Of a stretch of DNA of 32,693 nucleotides, positions 31,691 through 32,693 are shown piece by piece. Source of the DNA: Thermomicrobiaceae bacterium (GTDB lineage Bacteria; Chloroflexota; Chloroflexia; Thermomicrobiales; Thermomicrobiaceae); contig SLMJ01000329.1 of assembly GCA_007133615.1 (NCBI GenBank), forward strand, positions 1 to 32,693. The letters are read 5' to 3'. Positions within the stretch are counted from its first letter, which is position 1. Every line of letters starts with the position of its first letter. The translations under genes were made by a program, and so were the position numbers. The notes under the pieces are model-generated. The model ran no database searches and had not been told where the DNA came from. It saw only the letters and a program-made list of their open reading frames with translations.

Positions 31691-32693
31691 TTTTCCACGG
31701 ATTCTGAGACCGTTCGCACCTGGAGATCACGGGATGCGGGGCCTGCCTTTCGGTGAGCCCGCGAATAGAGGAGGCAGGTCTCCGTTTCCCCGATTCCTGT
31801 CAAGTTGATCGGTCCCCGAACCACGCATTCAAAGCTGTCGTTTAGAAGTGCAGCGGTTACGTTATCCAGGTGGACCTCGCCATCCGGTGCGGTGTCTTCG
31901 AGCCGGCTGGCAACGTTCACTGTTGTTCCCCAGAGATCAAAGTGCGGCTTGCGACGACCAATCACCCCTGAAATGACAGGGCCGCTCGCAATACCCACGC
32001 GCAGATCAAGACTGACGTTGTGCGAGACGTCGAGATTGCGCATCGCCTCAATAGCCTCGACAGCAAATGCCGCAGCATCGTTCGCGGTCCTCGCTCGCGC
32101 ATCAGCCACGCCTGCCGCGACCATGTACGAATCACCAATCGTTTTGATCTTCTCCAGTCCGTGCAAGCGGGCAAGGTCATCGAGGACCGAAAACACCTCT
32201 GTCAGCAGGTTGATCAACTCTTCAGGAGTCAGCTTGCGAGTCAGTTCCGTGAATCCAACAAGATCGGCGAAGACCACGGTTGCCTGCGGTTCGACCTCGG
32301 CGATAACCTCGGTGCGTTCCCGTAATCGTTCGGCAATCCGCTGCGGAAGTAACGCACTCAGCAGGGCATCCCCGCGTTCTTTCTCGACCGCAAGTGAGTG
32401 CTCCAGCAGAAACGCATTCCGGTTCGCCTGGTCCAGCACCAGCGCGAGACCAAAGGCGACCATCCCGCCGGAAACAAGCATCCAGTTCGAATTCATCACC
32501 GTCAGCCACGGTTCCCCGGTGATCATCATCGCGGCGTTCGGAATTAGCAGGTACGAAACGGCCATGATCGCGACGATGATGGCGCTCAGATCCACCGCCA
32601 GTACGGTCGCAATCACTGTGAAACTGACAAAAGTACCGATGCCGATGAGAAAGCCGCCAGGCAGCACCGACAGAAACAGTGACGACACCACCA
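31687..32693 (-). CDS. Membrane-bound class III adenylate cyclase (N-terminus outside window)
   Basis: About 334 residues are visible and the frame is open to the window edge, so the N-terminus is probably cut. Four or so hydrophobic helices (about 1-85 of the visible part) are followed by a helical linker (EHSLAVEKERGDALLSALLPQRIAERLR) and the class III catalytic domain. Metal-binding Asp is in VVFADLVGFTELTR. Adenine-selecting Lys is in EKIKTIGDSYMVAAG, its Asp partner is in HFDLWGTTVNVASRLE, and the transition-state Asn and Arg are in the same segment. All catalytic positions look intact, so cAMP production is expected. It is convergent with the rhodanese gene; the stop codons overlap in a CTAG. 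Confidence 0.92.
   Translation of the reverse strand, partial: VVSSLFLSVLPGGFLIGIGTFVSFTVIATVLAVDLSAIIVAIMAVSYLLIPNAAMMITGEPWLTVMNSNWMLVSGGMVAFGLALVLDQANRNAFLLEHSLAVEKERGDALLSALLPQRIAERLRERTEVIAEVEPQATVVFADLVGFTELTRKLTPEELINLLTEVFSVLDDLARLHGLEKIKTIGDSYMVAAGVADARARTANDAAAFAVEAIEAMRNLDVSHNVSLDLRVGIASGPVISGVIGRRKPHFDLWGTTVNVASRLEDTAPDGEVHLDNVTAALLNDSFECVVRGPINLTGIGETETCLLYSRAHRKAGPASRDLQVRTVSESVEN

Overview
The window looks like chromosomal DNA from a moderately GC-rich (roughly 58-60% by eye) bacterium. The best guess is a member of the Chloroflexota, class Thermomicrobia or a close relative. The hints are two secreted proteins carrying the TGH...FGYP / FERR...TYTPDNP module that is common in that phylum, a class E/F-like sortase, and a two-component kinase with a multi-pass 'sensor' input domain. 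This placement is inference; there is no rRNA or tRNA gene to confirm it.

Layout. 1-1860: the C-terminal part of a TPR/LuxR regulator, then a secreted acidic protein built on four FLEDNW-type repeats, closed by a strong terminator. 1861-5433: a large three-part membrane protein (PAP2-like membrane domain, kinase-like domain, C-terminal membrane domain) convergent with a tandem universal stress protein. 5689-7929: a D-2-hydroxyacid dehydrogenase convergent with a rhamnonate-dehydratase-like enolase superfamily enzyme. 8200-11927: a tightly packed four-gene cassette (methyltransferase, FAD oxidoreductase, SRPBCC/cyclase-like protein, FabF-type ketosynthase) that looks like a small polyketide or fatty-acid-derived pathway without its own ACP. 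12002-15508: a mannonate-dehydratase-like and an RraA-like gene followed by purK-purE. 15615-18042: a nitronate-monooxygenase-like flavoprotein and a secreted sortase with two TGH/FGYP modules.

18043-18428 is a gene-free spacer between convergent genes. It holds two diverged copies of a 130-150 bp element with terminal inverted repeats, resembling a MITE. 18429-22653: a TPR protein in operon with a four-TM membrane protein, whose paralogue is encoded divergently and followed by a second tandem universal stress protein. 22681-26467 (minus strand): a membrane diguanylate cyclase, a 62-residue Cys-X2-Cys protein with its own promoter and terminator, and a secreted GerMN-like/BP74-like protein. 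26673-27821: a PLP-dependent cystathionine gamma-synthase/lyase family enzyme. 28040-31690: histidine kinase, response regulator, a stand-alone paralogue of the kinase's sensor domain, and a two-domain rhodanese. The window ends inside a membrane-bound class III adenylate cyclase on the minus strand.

Several themes recur: envelope and extracellular proteins (sortase, repeat proteins), signalling (LuxR, NarL-type two-component system, c-di-GMP, cAMP, two universal stress proteins) and sugar-acid catabolism. The best candidates for something undescribed are the ACP-less ketosynthase cassette, the PAP2-like/kinase-like fusion, the FLEDNW repeat protein beside its LuxR regulator, and the kinase plus free sensor-domain pair.
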